DNA of 64,000 bases from Fulvivirga ligni. GTDB lineage: Bacteria; Bacteroidota; Bacteroidia; Cytophagales; Cyclobacteriaceae. The translations under genes and the position numbers were made by a program. Below the pieces are notes generated by a model. That model did not search any database, was not told where the DNA came from, and saw only the letters and a list, made by a program, of their open reading frames with translations. Below are positions 35,091 to 44,117 of the stretch, piece after piece (position 1 is the first letter of the stretch; each line of letters starts with the position of its first letter). The stretch covers positions 849,001 through 913,000 of the forward strand of contig NZ_CP089979.1 in assembly GCF_021389935.1 (NCBI RefSeq), given 5' to 3'.

Positions 35091-36290
35091 ATGGAAAGTG
35101 CTTATATTGTTGATATTTTAAGAACACCAATTGGCAAGTTTGGTGGTACTTTAGCCACTATAAGACCGGATGATTTAGCGGCGCATGTAATTAAGAATCT
35201 GATAATTAGAAATAATACTATTGATTTTAATGATGTTGAAGACGTCATTTTTGGTGCGGCAAATCAGGCTGGTGAGGACAATAGAAATGTGGCCAGAATG
35301 GCGGCGCTCCTGGCAGACTTACCTCTATCAGTAGGTGGCGTTACTGTCAATAGATTATGTGCTTCTGGTTTGCAATCTATTATGGATGCTTCTCGGGCAG
35401 TGATGCTTCAGGAGGGCGCAATTTACATAGCAGGTGGAACTGAAAGCATGACCAGAGCTCCATTTGTCACTGCCAAATCCGAAGTTCCTTTTGGAAGGTC
35501 TGTAGAAACTTATGACACTACTATTGGGTGGAGGTTTGTTAATCCTGATCTAGCATCCAAGCACTACCCCTTTGGAATGGGTGAGACTGCAGAAAATGTA
35601 GCAGAAAAATATAAAATTTCTCGAGAGGAACAGGATGCTTTTGCTCATACCTCACAAGAGAGATATCAAAAAGCGTATGAAGCAGGAAAATTTAATGCTG
35701 AAATAGTAGCCGTAAATGTTCCTCAGAAAAGAGCAGAGGATATTTTATTTCAAAAAGATGAACATCCAAGGTTATCTAGTTTAGAAAAACTGGCAAGCTT
35801 AAGTCCGGCTTTTAAAAAAGGTGGAACAGTAACGGCCGGAAACTCTTCTGGAATAAATGATGGCGCTGCTGCTGCCCTAATAGTAAGTGAGGCAACGCTA
35901 AAGAAATATAATTTGAAACCAATGGCCAGAGTGGCTTCTATGGCTATAGCAGGTGTAGATCCTACCATTATGGGTGTAGGTCCGGTGCCAGCTACTCAGA
36001 AAGCCTTGAAAAGAGCTGGCCTGCAAATAAAGGATCTTGATTTAATTGAACTCAACGAGGCTTTTGCTTCTCAATCTATTGCTTGCATGAGAGATCTTGA
36101 TTTGGACCCAAATATTGTAAATGTTAATGGTGGTTCAATAGCCATTGGTCATCCTTTGGGGGCTAGTGGTACGCGAATTTCAGCAACGCTTCTACATGAA
36201 TTACAAAAAAGAGATAATGTAAAATACGGTCTGGCCACTATGTGTGTAGGTGTGGGACAAGGTGCCGCCGTGATATATGAAAAGTTATGA
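35091..36290 (+). CDS. Acetyl-CoA C-acyltransferase (thiolase)
   Basis: A 399-residue thiolase. The nucleophile Cys is in VNRLCASGLQSI (near residue 90), the second catalytic segment NGGSIAIGHPLGASGTR contains the His, and the end motif CVGVGQGAAVI contains the proton-donating Cys. The nearest named relatives are the PcaF/AtoB-like degradative or biosynthetic thiolases; which reaction it favours cannot be told because no other beta-oxidation gene is near. It overlaps the HAD gene by 4 bases (ATGA) and leads a unit with HAD, truA and an ABC exporter. Confidence 0.92.
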   Translation: MESAYIVDILRTPIGKFGGTLATIRPDDLAAHVIKNLIIRNNTIDFNDVEDVIFGAANQAGEDNRNVARMAALLADLPLSVGGVTVNRLCASGLQSIMDASRAVMLQEGAIYIAGGTESMTRAPFVTAKSEVPFGRSVETYDTTIGWRFVNPDLASKHYPFGMGETAENVAEKYKISREEQDAFAHTSQERYQKAYEAGKFNAEIVAVNVPQKRAEDILFQKDEHPRLSSLEKLASLSPAFKKGGTVTAGNSSGINDGAAAALIVSEATLKKYNLKPMARVASMAIAGVDPTIMGVGPVPATQKALKRAGLQIKDLDLIELNEAFASQSIACMRDLDLDPNIVNVNGGSIAIGHPLGASGTRISATLLHELQKRDNVKYGLATMCVGVGQGAAVIYEKL

Positions 36291-36979
36291 AAATGACTGA
36301 TTTAAAAGTTATTGGCTTTGATGCTGATGATACCTTATGGATAAATGAAAATTATTTTCGCGAAGCAGAAAGTGCTTTCTGCGAAATGCTATCAGATTTT
36401 GCTGATGAGAAACAGGTCATGGAGACCCTGTTTAAAATCGAAATTCGAAACCTTGAGCTTTATGGTTTTGGAATTAAAGGCTTCACGCTTTCTATGATAG
36501 AATGTGCTACAGAAATCTGTGGAGAAAAACTGACATCAAAGCTCACCAGCAGAATTCTGTGCATAGGTCAGGAAATGTTAGATAAACCTGTAATTCTTTT
36601 AGACAAAGTGGAGGAGATACTTCAACACCTAAAGGATAAATACAGAATTATTTTAGTTACCAAAGGAGATTTACTAGATCAGCACCGCAAGCTGGAAAAG
36701 TCTGGACTGGAAAAATATTTTCACCACATAGAAGTGATGAATAACAAGTCAGAGGCGGATTATAGCAAGTTGGTGAAGCACTTAGATATTATTCCAGATG
36801 AGTTTTTAATGATTGGCAATTCTCTTAAATCAGATGTTATTCCTGTTCTGAATGTTGGAGCACATGCTATATATGTTCCTTATGAAATTACCTGGCAGCA
36901 TGAAGTCCCCTCTCCTGAGGTATTGGTAAAAGAATATGTGCAAGTAGAATCATTGCATGACATTTTAGAATACGTTTAA
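36287..36979 (+). CDS. HAD-superfamily phosphatase (YjjG-like)
   Basis: A 230-residue haloacid dehalogenase-type hydrolase. Motif I is GFDADDTLW with nucleophile and acid Asp, motif II is the Thr in ILVTKGD, and motif IV lies in FLMIGNSLKSDVIPVLNVGA. The helical cap between motifs I and II places it in subfamily I, near YjjG-type nucleotidases. The substrate is unknown. It overlaps the thiolase stop by 4 bases and the truA start by one base (TAATG), so all are translationally linked. Confidence 0.88.
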   Translation: MKMTDLKVIGFDADDTLWINENYFREAESAFCEMLSDFADEKQVMETLFKIEIRNLELYGFGIKGFTLSMIECATEICGEKLTSKLTSRILCIGQEMLDKPVILLDKVEEILQHLKDKYRIILVTKGDLLDQHRKLEKSGLEKYFHHIEVMNNKSEADYSKLVKHLDIIPDEFLMIGNSLKSDVIPVLNVGAHAIYVPYEITWQHEVPSPEVLVKEYVQVESLHDILEYV

Positions 36980-37725
36980 TGAGATATTTTTTTGAGGTTT
37001 CCTACCATGGAAAAAACTACCACGGATGGCAGCGGCAGAATAATGCCATTTCTGTACAACAGGTTCTAGAGGAGGCACTTGCATTACTTACAGGAGTAGA
37101 TACTATAGTAATTACCGGAAGTGGGCGTACGGATACGGGAGTGCACTGCAAGCAGCAATTTTTTCATGCAGAAATAGAAAAGAATATCGATTGTGGTAAA
37201 CTTCAATACAATTTAAATAGTTATTTACCGGAAGATATAAGCATTAACTCCATATTTGCAGTAAATGAGGAGGCTCATGCAAGATTTTCAGCTGTTTCCA
37301 GAAGTTATGAATATCATGTGAGCAAAAAGAAAACGCCATTTTTTAAAGACATGAGTCATGTGTATGTAAAACCTCTGGATATTACAACCATGAACGAGGC
37401 GGCTACGTTACTCATTGGAGACAAAGATTTTGAAGCGTTTAGCAAAGTAAAAACGGATGTAAATAATTTCAACTGTGACATTACCTATGCTAAATGGGAG
37501 GAGGATGAAAATTTCTACGTATTTCATATTTCTGCTAACAGATTTTTACGAGGCATGGTGAGAGCCATTGTCGGCACGCTTTTTCAGATTGGTATGGGAA
37601 AGATGAGTGTAGATCAATTTGCTGAGATTATTGAAAGTAAAGACAGAAGAAATGCAGGTGCGGCAGCTCCGGCACAAGGACTTTTTTTAACTAGGGTTAA
37701 ATACCCTGATGATATTGTAAACTAG
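36979..37725 (+). CDS. truA: tRNA pseudouridine(38-40) synthase
   Basis: A 248-residue enzyme isomerising uridines 38-40 in the anticodon arm of tRNAs. The catalytic Asp52 lies in GSGRTDTGVH, and YHGWQRQ near residue 14 and FLRGMVRAIVGTLFQIG in the C-terminal half are typical. The start codon shares its A with the HAD stop. The ABC exporter gene follows after one base. Confidence 0.96.
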   Translation: MRYFFEVSYHGKNYHGWQRQNNAISVQQVLEEALALLTGVDTIVITGSGRTDTGVHCKQQFFHAEIEKNIDCGKLQYNLNSYLPEDISINSIFAVNEEAHARFSAVSRSYEYHVSKKKTPFFKDMSHVYVKPLDITTMNEAATLLIGDKDFEAFSKVKTDVNNFNCDITYAKWEEDENFYVFHISANRFLRGMVRAIVGTLFQIGMGKMSVDQFAEIIESKDRRNAGAAAPAQGLFLTRVKYPDDIVN

Positions 37726-37726
37726 A

Positions 37727-39499
37727 TTGGAAAAAGAAAAAGTTAATAGCGGTAATATAGTAGACCTTCAGGTTTTAAAAAGACTCCTAAAGTTCATACA
37801 GCCCTACAAAGGAAGGTTTATCTTTTTAATCATTCTTACTATTGCCTTGGGTGCTTTAGCTCCCTTAATGCCTCTGCTCATTCAGCAGACACTAGATAAT
37901 CACGTGGCATTCGGTGATTATTCCGGTATGGTAACTATGATGATGATACTGATCGGGATACTCATAGCTCAGGCTATAGTACAGTATGCTCATACTTATC
38001 TCTCAGGTTGGCTGGGTCAGTATGTTATCAGAGACATTAGAGTGCAGCTTTATGAGCACTTAGTTAAATTGAGGCTTAAGTTTTTTGATAATACCCCAAT
38101 TGGCCGACTAGTTACAAGGACCATTTCTGATGTAGAGACACTGGCAGATGTATTTTCTCAAGGTTTAGCAGCCATGATGGGAGACCTGCTACAGCTTGTT
38201 TTTATCCTTATCATTATGTTTAGTAGTGATTGGAGGCTGGCCCTAATCAGTTTGTCTACTTTACCAATTCTATTACTATCCACTTATGTGTTTAAGGAAA
38301 AGATTAAGGTAGCTTTTAATGATGTTCGAAATGCGGTGGCAAATCTAAATTCGTTTGTGCAAGAGCACATTACGGGAATGAGCATAGTCCAAATTTTCGG
38401 TAGTGAGCAAAAGGAATATGAAAAGTTTAGAGAGATAAACCGAGATCATAAAAGAGCCAACCTTAAATCCGTTTTATATTATTCCATCTATTTCCCTGTG
38501 GCCGAAATTATTAGTGCGGCGGGTATAGGCCTATTAGTATGGTACGGAGCAAAAGGTGTTATTAATGAGGAGGTTAGCGGATTTACTATAGGTAAGCTAA
38601 TTGCTTTTATCATGTACATCAACATGTTCTTTAGACCGATACGAATGATTGCTGATAGGTTCAATACATTGCAATTAGGTATAGTAAGTTCTAGCAGAAT
38701 ATTAAAGCTGTTGGATAATGATGAGTTTATTCCTGATGAAGGAAAGCACGCACCTGATCATATAGATGGTGCCGTTTCATTTGACAAAGTATGGTTTGCG
38801 TATAATGATGATGAATATGTGCTGAAAGACATCAACTTTAGCGTAAAACCAGGTGAGACATTGGCTCTTGTTGGTGCTACTGGTGCCGGAAAGTCTTCTA
38901 TCATTAATCTTCTAAATAGATTTTATGATATCAATAGAGGTTCTATTCAGGTCGATGGCGTAGATATAAAGGAGTATGATCTTTCTAGCCTAAGAGGCAA
39001 AATTGGAGTTGTACTTCAAGATGTATTCCTGTACAGTGACACTATCTATCATAACATCACCCTTGGCCATGATTCAATCACTGAAGAGGAAGTGATGAAA
39101 GCTGCTGAAATTGTTGGTGCTAAAAAATTTATTGAACGATTACCAGGTGGATTGCATTATAATGTAATGGAGCGTGGCTCTACCTTATCTGTAGGTCAGC
39201 GGCAGTTGATCTCTTTTGTGAGGGCCATGGTTTATGATCCGAAGATACTGGTTCTGGATGAAGCTACTTCTTCAGTAGATTCTGAAACTGAAGAGCTTAT
39301 ACAGAATGCGATAGAAAAAATGATGAAGGGCAGAACTTCAATTGTTATTGCTCACAGACTATCAACTATCCAAAAGGCGGATAAGATAATAGTGTTAGAC
39401 AAAGGGGAAATTAAAGAGGAAGGCACTCATAATGAGTTAATTAACCTAGATGGCTATTACACTCAACTCCATAAAATGCAGTATAAAGAAATAGTTTAA
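37727..39499 (+). CDS. ABC half-exporter (MsbA/TM288-like) with canonical Walker B Glu and LSVGQ signature
   Basis: A 590-residue half-transporter: six membrane helices (about 25-320) and a nucleotide-binding domain (about 350-585). Walker A is GATGAGKSS, Walker B with catalytic Glu is VLDEATSSVD, and the H loop is IAHRLST. The signature reads LSVGQRQ instead of LSGGQ. The start is TTG at 37727, one base after the truA stop; no ATG is near. The half-exporter encoded at 40869-42656 has the opposite deviation (Walker B Glu to Asp), so the two may form a heterodimer. The transported substance (lipid, drug or peptide) is unknown. Confidence 0.93.
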   Translation: MEKEKVNSGNIVDLQVLKRLLKFIQPYKGRFIFLIILTIALGALAPLMPLLIQQTLDNHVAFGDYSGMVTMMMILIGILIAQAIVQYAHTYLSGWLGQYVIRDIRVQLYEHLVKLRLKFFDNTPIGRLVTRTISDVETLADVFSQGLAAMMGDLLQLVFILIIMFSSDWRLALISLSTLPILLLSTYVFKEKIKVAFNDVRNAVANLNSFVQEHITGMSIVQIFGSEQKEYEKFREINRDHKRANLKSVLYYSIYFPVAEIISAAGIGLLVWYGAKGVINEEVSGFTIGKLIAFIMYINMFFRPIRMIADRFNTLQLGIVSSSRILKLLDNDEFIPDEGKHAPDHIDGAVSFDKVWFAYNDDEYVLKDINFSVKPGETLALVGATGAGKSSIINLLNRFYDINRGSIQVDGVDIKEYDLSSLRGKIGVVLQDVFLYSDTIYHNITLGHDSITEEEVMKAAEIVGAKKFIERLPGGLHYNVMERGSTLSVGQRQLISFVRAMVYDPKILVLDEATSSVDSETEELIQNAIEKMMKGRTSIVIAHRLSTIQKADKIIVLDKGEIKEEGTHNELINLDGYYTQLHKMQYKEIV

Positions 39500-39565
39500 T
39501 TTTTTGCCTTAAATTATTGAAATTGCCATACTCTGGCTAAATTACTTCTCTAAAATATTTTTTTA

Positions 39566-40279
39566 ATGCCATTTTTACTAAAGACATCTTTATTCTTTGG
39601 TCTGCTGTGTTTTTTTGCGATCAATGTATCTGCCCAGCGCAAGCCCCAGCCTTTCTACAAAGGCAGGTATAAACCTGTGAAAATATCCAGACAGAAGGCT
39701 AAGGTTGTATGTCCTGTTTTTCAAGATAGTGAATATCCTTATCAGGGAATTGGCTTTAAGCTTGGAGACCCTTCCGCTATTACCTATAAATTTTATGCTA
39801 CTAAGAATTTTGCACTAGCTGTTGATGTAGGACGCACCGCAAGCGGATTATATAGTAAATATTATGCCTCGGAATTTGATTCATATACTGAAAGTGATAC
39901 CCTGATTGGTACGCAGAATGTAGAATATCTAAACCACAAGGTAAAGTTTGACTGGCAGGGAGAAGCTAAAATCCTTTATCATATCAACGGTGACAGGTGG
40001 ATAAAGGGTATACAAGGCTACCTTGGTGCTGGTTGGCAATGGAGACGTGCTCAAATTAGATATGAATACATTCTTGAGTTGAATTTCAATGAGAATGAAA
40101 TATTATCTTTTGAAAGAGAGCGGTTTGCCACTGGGCCTGTGGGCGTGGTCGGTCTGGAGTATTCATATTTTGAGCTTCCTATATCTGCTTTCATAGAACT
40201 GGAAGTATTCTCCGATGTATTTGAAGATCCAGGATGGATAAGGCCACAAGGCGGAGTTGGCCTAAGATACATTTTTTAA
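39566..40279 (+). CDS. Outer-membrane beta-barrel-like exported protein
   Basis: A 237-residue protein with a signal peptide (hydrophobic residues 5-22, cleavage after VSAQ). The mature part begins with a basic stretch (RKPQPFYKGRYKPVK) and continues with amphipathic strands such as FALAVDVGR, YLGAGWQWRRAQIRYEY and a terminal GVGLRYIF ending in Phe, as in many outer-membrane barrels. No function is known. It follows the ABC exporter by 66 bases and may be in the same transcript. Confidence 0.7.
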   Translation: MPFLLKTSLFFGLLCFFAINVSAQRKPQPFYKGRYKPVKISRQKAKVVCPVFQDSEYPYQGIGFKLGDPSAITYKFYATKNFALAVDVGRTASGLYSKYYASEFDSYTESDTLIGTQNVEYLNHKVKFDWQGEAKILYHINGDRWIKGIQGYLGAGWQWRRAQIRYEYILELNFNENEILSFERERFATGPVGVVGLEYSYFELPISAFIELEVFSDVFEDPGWIRPQGGVGLRYIF

Positions 40280-40343
40280 GGCTTTTGTACCTTAGCTGGT
40301 AACTTCTTGTAATTTTACCTTCCTAATTTAAGCTCATTTTTCT

Positions 40344-40868
40344 ATGGTTAAGAAAATTTTACCCATCGTAGTGGTTATTGTAGTAATAGGTGCCGTTGGT
40401 TATTACCTACTTGGTGGAGGTGAAAGTATTCAGTTTGAAATAAGGGAGTATCCGGACCTTCACGTAACGGGTAAGGAATTTCTTGGCAAGTACAATGATG
40501 GTGCGGTGAAAGATCTATTCTTTGAAGCTAAGCAAATTTCGGAGTCTCGAGAGGGTTGTGATGTTACAGTAATACATTATGAAACGCCTGAATTGCAAGA
40601 TTCTGTAAGACAATTTATTGGTGTTTCTTCCCCAGATTCATCATTTGTTTCCGGTAAGGCGTTTAATGAAGTCCGAAGTTTTGAGAAGCCAACAATGCTT
40701 AAAGCTGTAATAACGGCTCACAATTTTGTGATGCCTAGACCTGAAGAGGTGAAATCAAAGGCATCTGAATATGCAAAGGAAAAGGGCTATGAGCTTGAGG
40801 GATATTCAATTGAGGTTTATAAAGGAACCCGAGACCTTGAAATATTATTTCCGTTAAAGAAGCTATAA
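40344..40868 (+). CDS. Hypothetical protein with N-terminal membrane anchor
   Basis: A 174-residue protein with one N-terminal hydrophobic helix (about 4-24, ILPIVVVIVVIGAVGYYLL) and a soluble periplasmic-side domain of mixed strands and helices. The pattern EIREYPDLHVTGKEF and a later FIGVSS strand recall GyrI-like/SOUL-type small-molecule-binding folds, but only loosely. It is convergent with the second ABC exporter gene, and their stop codons nearly touch. It may belong with the upstream barrel protein. Function unknown. Confidence 0.65.
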   Translation: MVKKILPIVVVIVVIGAVGYYLLGGGESIQFEIREYPDLHVTGKEFLGKYNDGAVKDLFFEAKQISESREGCDVTVIHYETPELQDSVRQFIGVSSPDSSFVSGKAFNEVRSFEKPTMLKAVITAHNFVMPRPEEVKSKASEYAKEKGYELEGYSIEVYKGTRDLEILFPLKKL

Positions 40869-42656
40869 TTAAGATATAGCTTCTTCACTTAGCGTTTGCT
40901 TATCATAAAGCTCCTTGTAAGTTCCGTTGGCTTTCATAAGCTCTTCATGTGTGCCTTTTTCAACGGCCACACCATCGTCGAGAACTATTATTTTATCCGC
41001 AAGCTTCGCAGATGAAACTCTATGAGAAATAATGATGGATGTTCTACCCTGCATAATGTTCTTCATACTGTTAAGGATAGTATTTTCCGTTTTAGTATCT
41101 ACTGCAGAAAGTGCATCATCGAGCATCAGTATCTTTGGATCTCTTGAGATAGCTCTTGCTATGGATACACGCTGCTTTTGTCCACCACTTAAAGTAATAC
41201 CACGCTCTCCTACCCTGGTGTTGAATCCATTCGGGAAATCCATAATGTTATCATAAACATCGGCATCTTTAGCCGCTTTTAGTACTTTCTCCTCACTTAA
41301 GTCATTGGTACCAAAAGCAATGTTGTTAAAAATGGTATCGCTAAATAAGAAAACATCTTGAGGCACATAACCTAGCTGGCTTCTTAAGCTTACCATTTCA
41401 TATTTCTTGATGTTTTTATCATCTATAAGGATTTCTCCCTCAGTGGTATCATATAATCTGGAGATAAGATTGGCAATGGTGCTCTTCCCTGAGCCCGTAG
41501 TACCAATAATTGACAATGATTGACCTGGTTTTATTTCAAAAGAAACATCTTTCAAGGCTGTAATGCCAGAGTCAGGGTAAACGAAAGTAACATTCTTAAA
41601 TTCGATCTCTCCCCTTAGCTCTTGCTGAATGTTTTCCGTACTTATAATGTCATTTTTGGTTTTCAGGAATTCATTGATCCTCTTTTGTGATGCTGCTGCT
41701 CTTTGAATTAGACTACTGATCCACCCTAAAGAAGCCACGGGCCAGGTTAGTAGGTTTACATAGATGATAAACTCAGCTATATTTCCAAAACTCAATGAAC
41801 CATCAATTACCTCTGTACTTCCGGCATAGATGGTAAGAATTGTACTAAGACCAATCAACCCCAGAATTAACGGAAAGAATAAAGACTGTACTTTGGTGAG
41901 CCTAAGTGACTTGTGTTTATACTCATCACTCTTTTCAGTAAACTGCTGTACAGAATCCTTCTCCTTAGTAAATGATTTTAATACCCGAATACCTGAAAAT
42001 GCTTCCTGCGCAAAAGTGGAAAGACCAGATTGACTGATCTGTATTTCTTCTGACCGCTTATTTATGATGTTATTCACATAATAAATGCTGATAGAAAGTA
42101 TGGGTAAAGGAATTAATGCATATAAAGTAAGGGTAACATTAATAGAGAGCATGTAAGGGATCAAAATGGCGAAAAGCACGAAAAGATTGAGTCCGTACAT
42201 AATAGACGGCCCCAGGTACATACGCACCTTGCTCACATCTTCTGAAATCCTATTCATTAAGTCACCAGTATTATTTCTACGATAGAAACTTAATGGTAAA
42301 GATTGATAATGCGCATATATCTCATTCTTCAGATCATATTCTATAAGACGAGACATGGCTATTATCGTTTGCCTTACAAAAAAGAGAAATACACCTCGAA
42401 GAAGCGCCATGGCTAAAATCAGCACAGCGTAAATGATTATACTCCCGGCAAAAATGGTATAGTAGTTTTCCTGTAATTCAAGCCCGTCTAAAGATTTGTA
42501 TATGGTGATGTTCTCTGTAACCAGATTTAATGCATACCTGACTATTAGAGCAGGAGCGATCTGAAATATTACAGAAAGTATAATAAATATGACCCCTGAA
42601 ATGAGGTGATATTTGTATTTGAAAAGATATTTATTGAGGTAACTTAATTCTTTCAT
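40869..42656 (-). CDS. ABC half-exporter (TM287-like) with degenerate Walker B (Asp in place of Glu)
   Basis: A half-transporter of about 595 residues: six membrane helices and a C-terminal nucleotide-binding domain. Walker A is GTTGSGKST, the signature is a perfect LSGGQKQR, and the H loop is ISHRVSS, but Walker B reads LMLDDALSAVD, with Asp where the catalytic Glu should be. This is the usual mark of the degenerate half of heterodimeric exporters. The frame can be extended to 42671 (MCSCC...), but Met6 at 42656 begins the normal N-terminus. It stands on the opposite strand from its candidate partner at 37727-39499. Confidence 0.93.
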   Translation of the reverse strand: MKELSYLNKYLFKYKYHLISGVIFIILSVIFQIAPALIVRYALNLVTENITIYKSLDGLELQENYYTIFAGSIIIYAVLILAMALLRGVFLFFVRQTIIAMSRLIEYDLKNEIYAHYQSLPLSFYRRNNTGDLMNRISEDVSKVRMYLGPSIMYGLNLFVLFAILIPYMLSINVTLTLYALIPLPILSISIYYVNNIINKRSEEIQISQSGLSTFAQEAFSGIRVLKSFTKEKDSVQQFTEKSDEYKHKSLRLTKVQSLFFPLILGLIGLSTILTIYAGSTEVIDGSLSFGNIAEFIIYVNLLTWPVASLGWISSLIQRAAASQKRINEFLKTKNDIISTENIQQELRGEIEFKNVTFVYPDSGITALKDVSFEIKPGQSLSIIGTTGSGKSTIANLISRLYDTTEGEILIDDKNIKKYEMVSLRSQLGYVPQDVFLFSDTIFNNIAFGTNDLSEEKVLKAAKDADVYDNIMDFPNGFNTRVGERGITLSGGQKQRVSIARAISRDPKILMLDDALSAVDTKTENTILNSMKNIMQGRTSIIISHRVSSAKLADKIIVLDDGVAVEKGTHEELMKANGTYKELYDKQTLSEEAIS

Positions 42657-42753
42657 GCAGCACGAGCACACTCATTTAAAATGTGCAGAAAAATCCATTA
42701 ATATCTAGATAACGAGCTTACGAATAAGAGGTTTTTCGCAATCGTTTTCTACG

Positions 42754-42784
42754 TTGATAAAATATTAAAAAAAGTCTACTTTTG
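42754..42784 (+). promoter_or_regulatory. Bacteroidota-type promoter of the leucine dehydrogenase gene
   Basis: TTG at 42754-42756, a 20-base spacer and TACTTTTG at 42777-42784 match the TTG/TAnnTTTG consensus with normal spacing. Transcription would start near 42790, leaving about 65 bases of untranslated leader before the ATG at 42858. Confidence 0.75.
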
Positions 42785-42857
42785 CGCGACCTTATGATGA
42801 GCGATTATGCTCTAATAAGCCAAAACTACGATAAACAAATTATTTAACGGTACTAAG

Positions 42858-43958
42858 ATGCAAATAAATGAAATGGAACGGATTTCTGAAGATTCCGTAT
42901 TTGGAGGGTTAGCAAAACTAGGCCACGAGCAGGTCGTATTTTGCCATGATGAAGCAACAGGCCTTAAGGCCATTATTGCTATTCACAACACGGTTTTAGG
43001 ACCAGCCTTAGGTGGCACCAGGATGTGGAACTATGCGTCTGAAAAGGAGGCTCTGAATGATGCTTTAAGACTTTCACGTGGTATGACCTATAAATCAGCC
43101 ATAACCGGATTAAATCTTGGTGGTGGTAAAGCAGTTATTATAGGAGATGCGTCTACTATGAAAACTGAAGCTTTCATGAGAAGATTTGGCAAATTCGTGA
43201 ATAGCCTGAACGGTAAGTACGTTACCGCTGAGGACGTGAACATGAAGACCCGTGACATGGAGCTTATCGGTATGGAAACTAAGCACGTTACAGGTCTGCC
43301 GCAAAGCATGGGTGGTGGAGGTGATCCTTCTCCTGTTACTGCTTATGGTACTTATATGGGAATGAAAGCTACTGCCAAAAAAGTATTTGGTAGTGATAGT
43401 CTTACTGGTAAAAAAGTGGCTGTGCAAGGTGTTGGCCAGGTGGGTATGTATTTGGTCGAGTATCTGACAAAAGAAAATGCAGAGATCTACATTACTGACA
43501 TTAGTGAGGAGAAGCTTAAGAGCGTGGCGTCTACATCAGGAGCTAAAATAGTAGGCATGGATGAAATCTATGATATTGATATGGATATCTATGCTCCTTG
43601 TGCATTAGGTGCTACATTGAATGATGACACCATCGGTCGATTGAAGTGTGCTATGGTAGCTGGAGCGGCTAATAACCAGTTAGCAGATGAGCAAAAGCAT
43701 GGTTACTTGTTGCTTGACAAGGGAATTACTTATGCACCAGACTTTCTAATAAATGCTGGTGGTATTATTAACGTATATGAAGAGTTCTTAGGAAACTATA
43801 ATAGAGATAGAGCCTATGCCATGGCTGAAAATATCTATGATACTTGCCTTAATATTTTAAATGAAGCTGAAACTGATGGTATTTCTACTCAGGAAGCAGC
43901 TATTAAAATGGCAGAAAAACGTATTTCAGATATTGGCAAGGTGAAGTTGTCACTATAA
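42858..43958 (+). CDS. Leucine/valine (Glu/Leu/Phe/Val-family) dehydrogenase
   Basis: A 366-residue NAD-dependent amino acid dehydrogenase that deaminates branched-chain amino acids to 2-oxo acids, or works in reverse. The substrate domain has LGGTRMWNY, Lys79 in RGMTYKS and the catalytic Lys91 in GGGKAVI; the Rossmann domain has GVGQVG near residue 190. The length and the LGGTRMW motif fit leucine dehydrogenase rather than hexameric glutamate dehydrogenase. It is a single gene with a clear promoter and a structured downstream region. Exact specificity is inferred. Confidence 0.92.
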   Translation: MQINEMERISEDSVFGGLAKLGHEQVVFCHDEATGLKAIIAIHNTVLGPALGGTRMWNYASEKEALNDALRLSRGMTYKSAITGLNLGGGKAVIIGDASTMKTEAFMRRFGKFVNSLNGKYVTAEDVNMKTRDMELIGMETKHVTGLPQSMGGGGDPSPVTAYGTYMGMKATAKKVFGSDSLTGKKVAVQGVGQVGMYLVEYLTKENAEIYITDISEEKLKSVASTSGAKIVGMDEIYDIDMDIYAPCALGATLNDDTIGRLKCAMVAGAANNQLADEQKHGYLLLDKGITYAPDFLINAGGIINVYEEFLGNYNRDRAYAMAENIYDTCLNILNEAETDGISTQEAAIKMAEKRISDIGKVKLSL

Positions 43959-43986
43959 GATATTATTGTTTAATTTTGCATTAGCA

Positions 43987-44085
43987 AAAGGACACTCCCA
44001 TAAGTCTCCTCAAAATCTGCCGAACCTTTTGGCCGGCAATTACATGTAGTTTTGAAACATGACTTTTGAGAGTGTCTTTATTTTT
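43987..44085. terminator. Long nested stem-loop followed by T run, downstream of the leucine dehydrogenase gene
   Basis: GACACTC (43991-43997) pairs with GAGTGTC (44070-44076), continued inward by an imperfect CCATAAGTC/GACTTTTGA arm, a TCAAAA/TTTTGA pair and an inner TGCCG/CGGCA hairpin around 44018-44039. A T-rich tract follows (44077-44086). It can serve as a terminator, but it is far larger than the other terminators here and may be a mobile repeat remnant or a structured RNA. Confidence 0.6.
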
Positions 44086-44117
44086 TATGGACTAATAAGT
44101 TCTTTTTTTACACTGAA

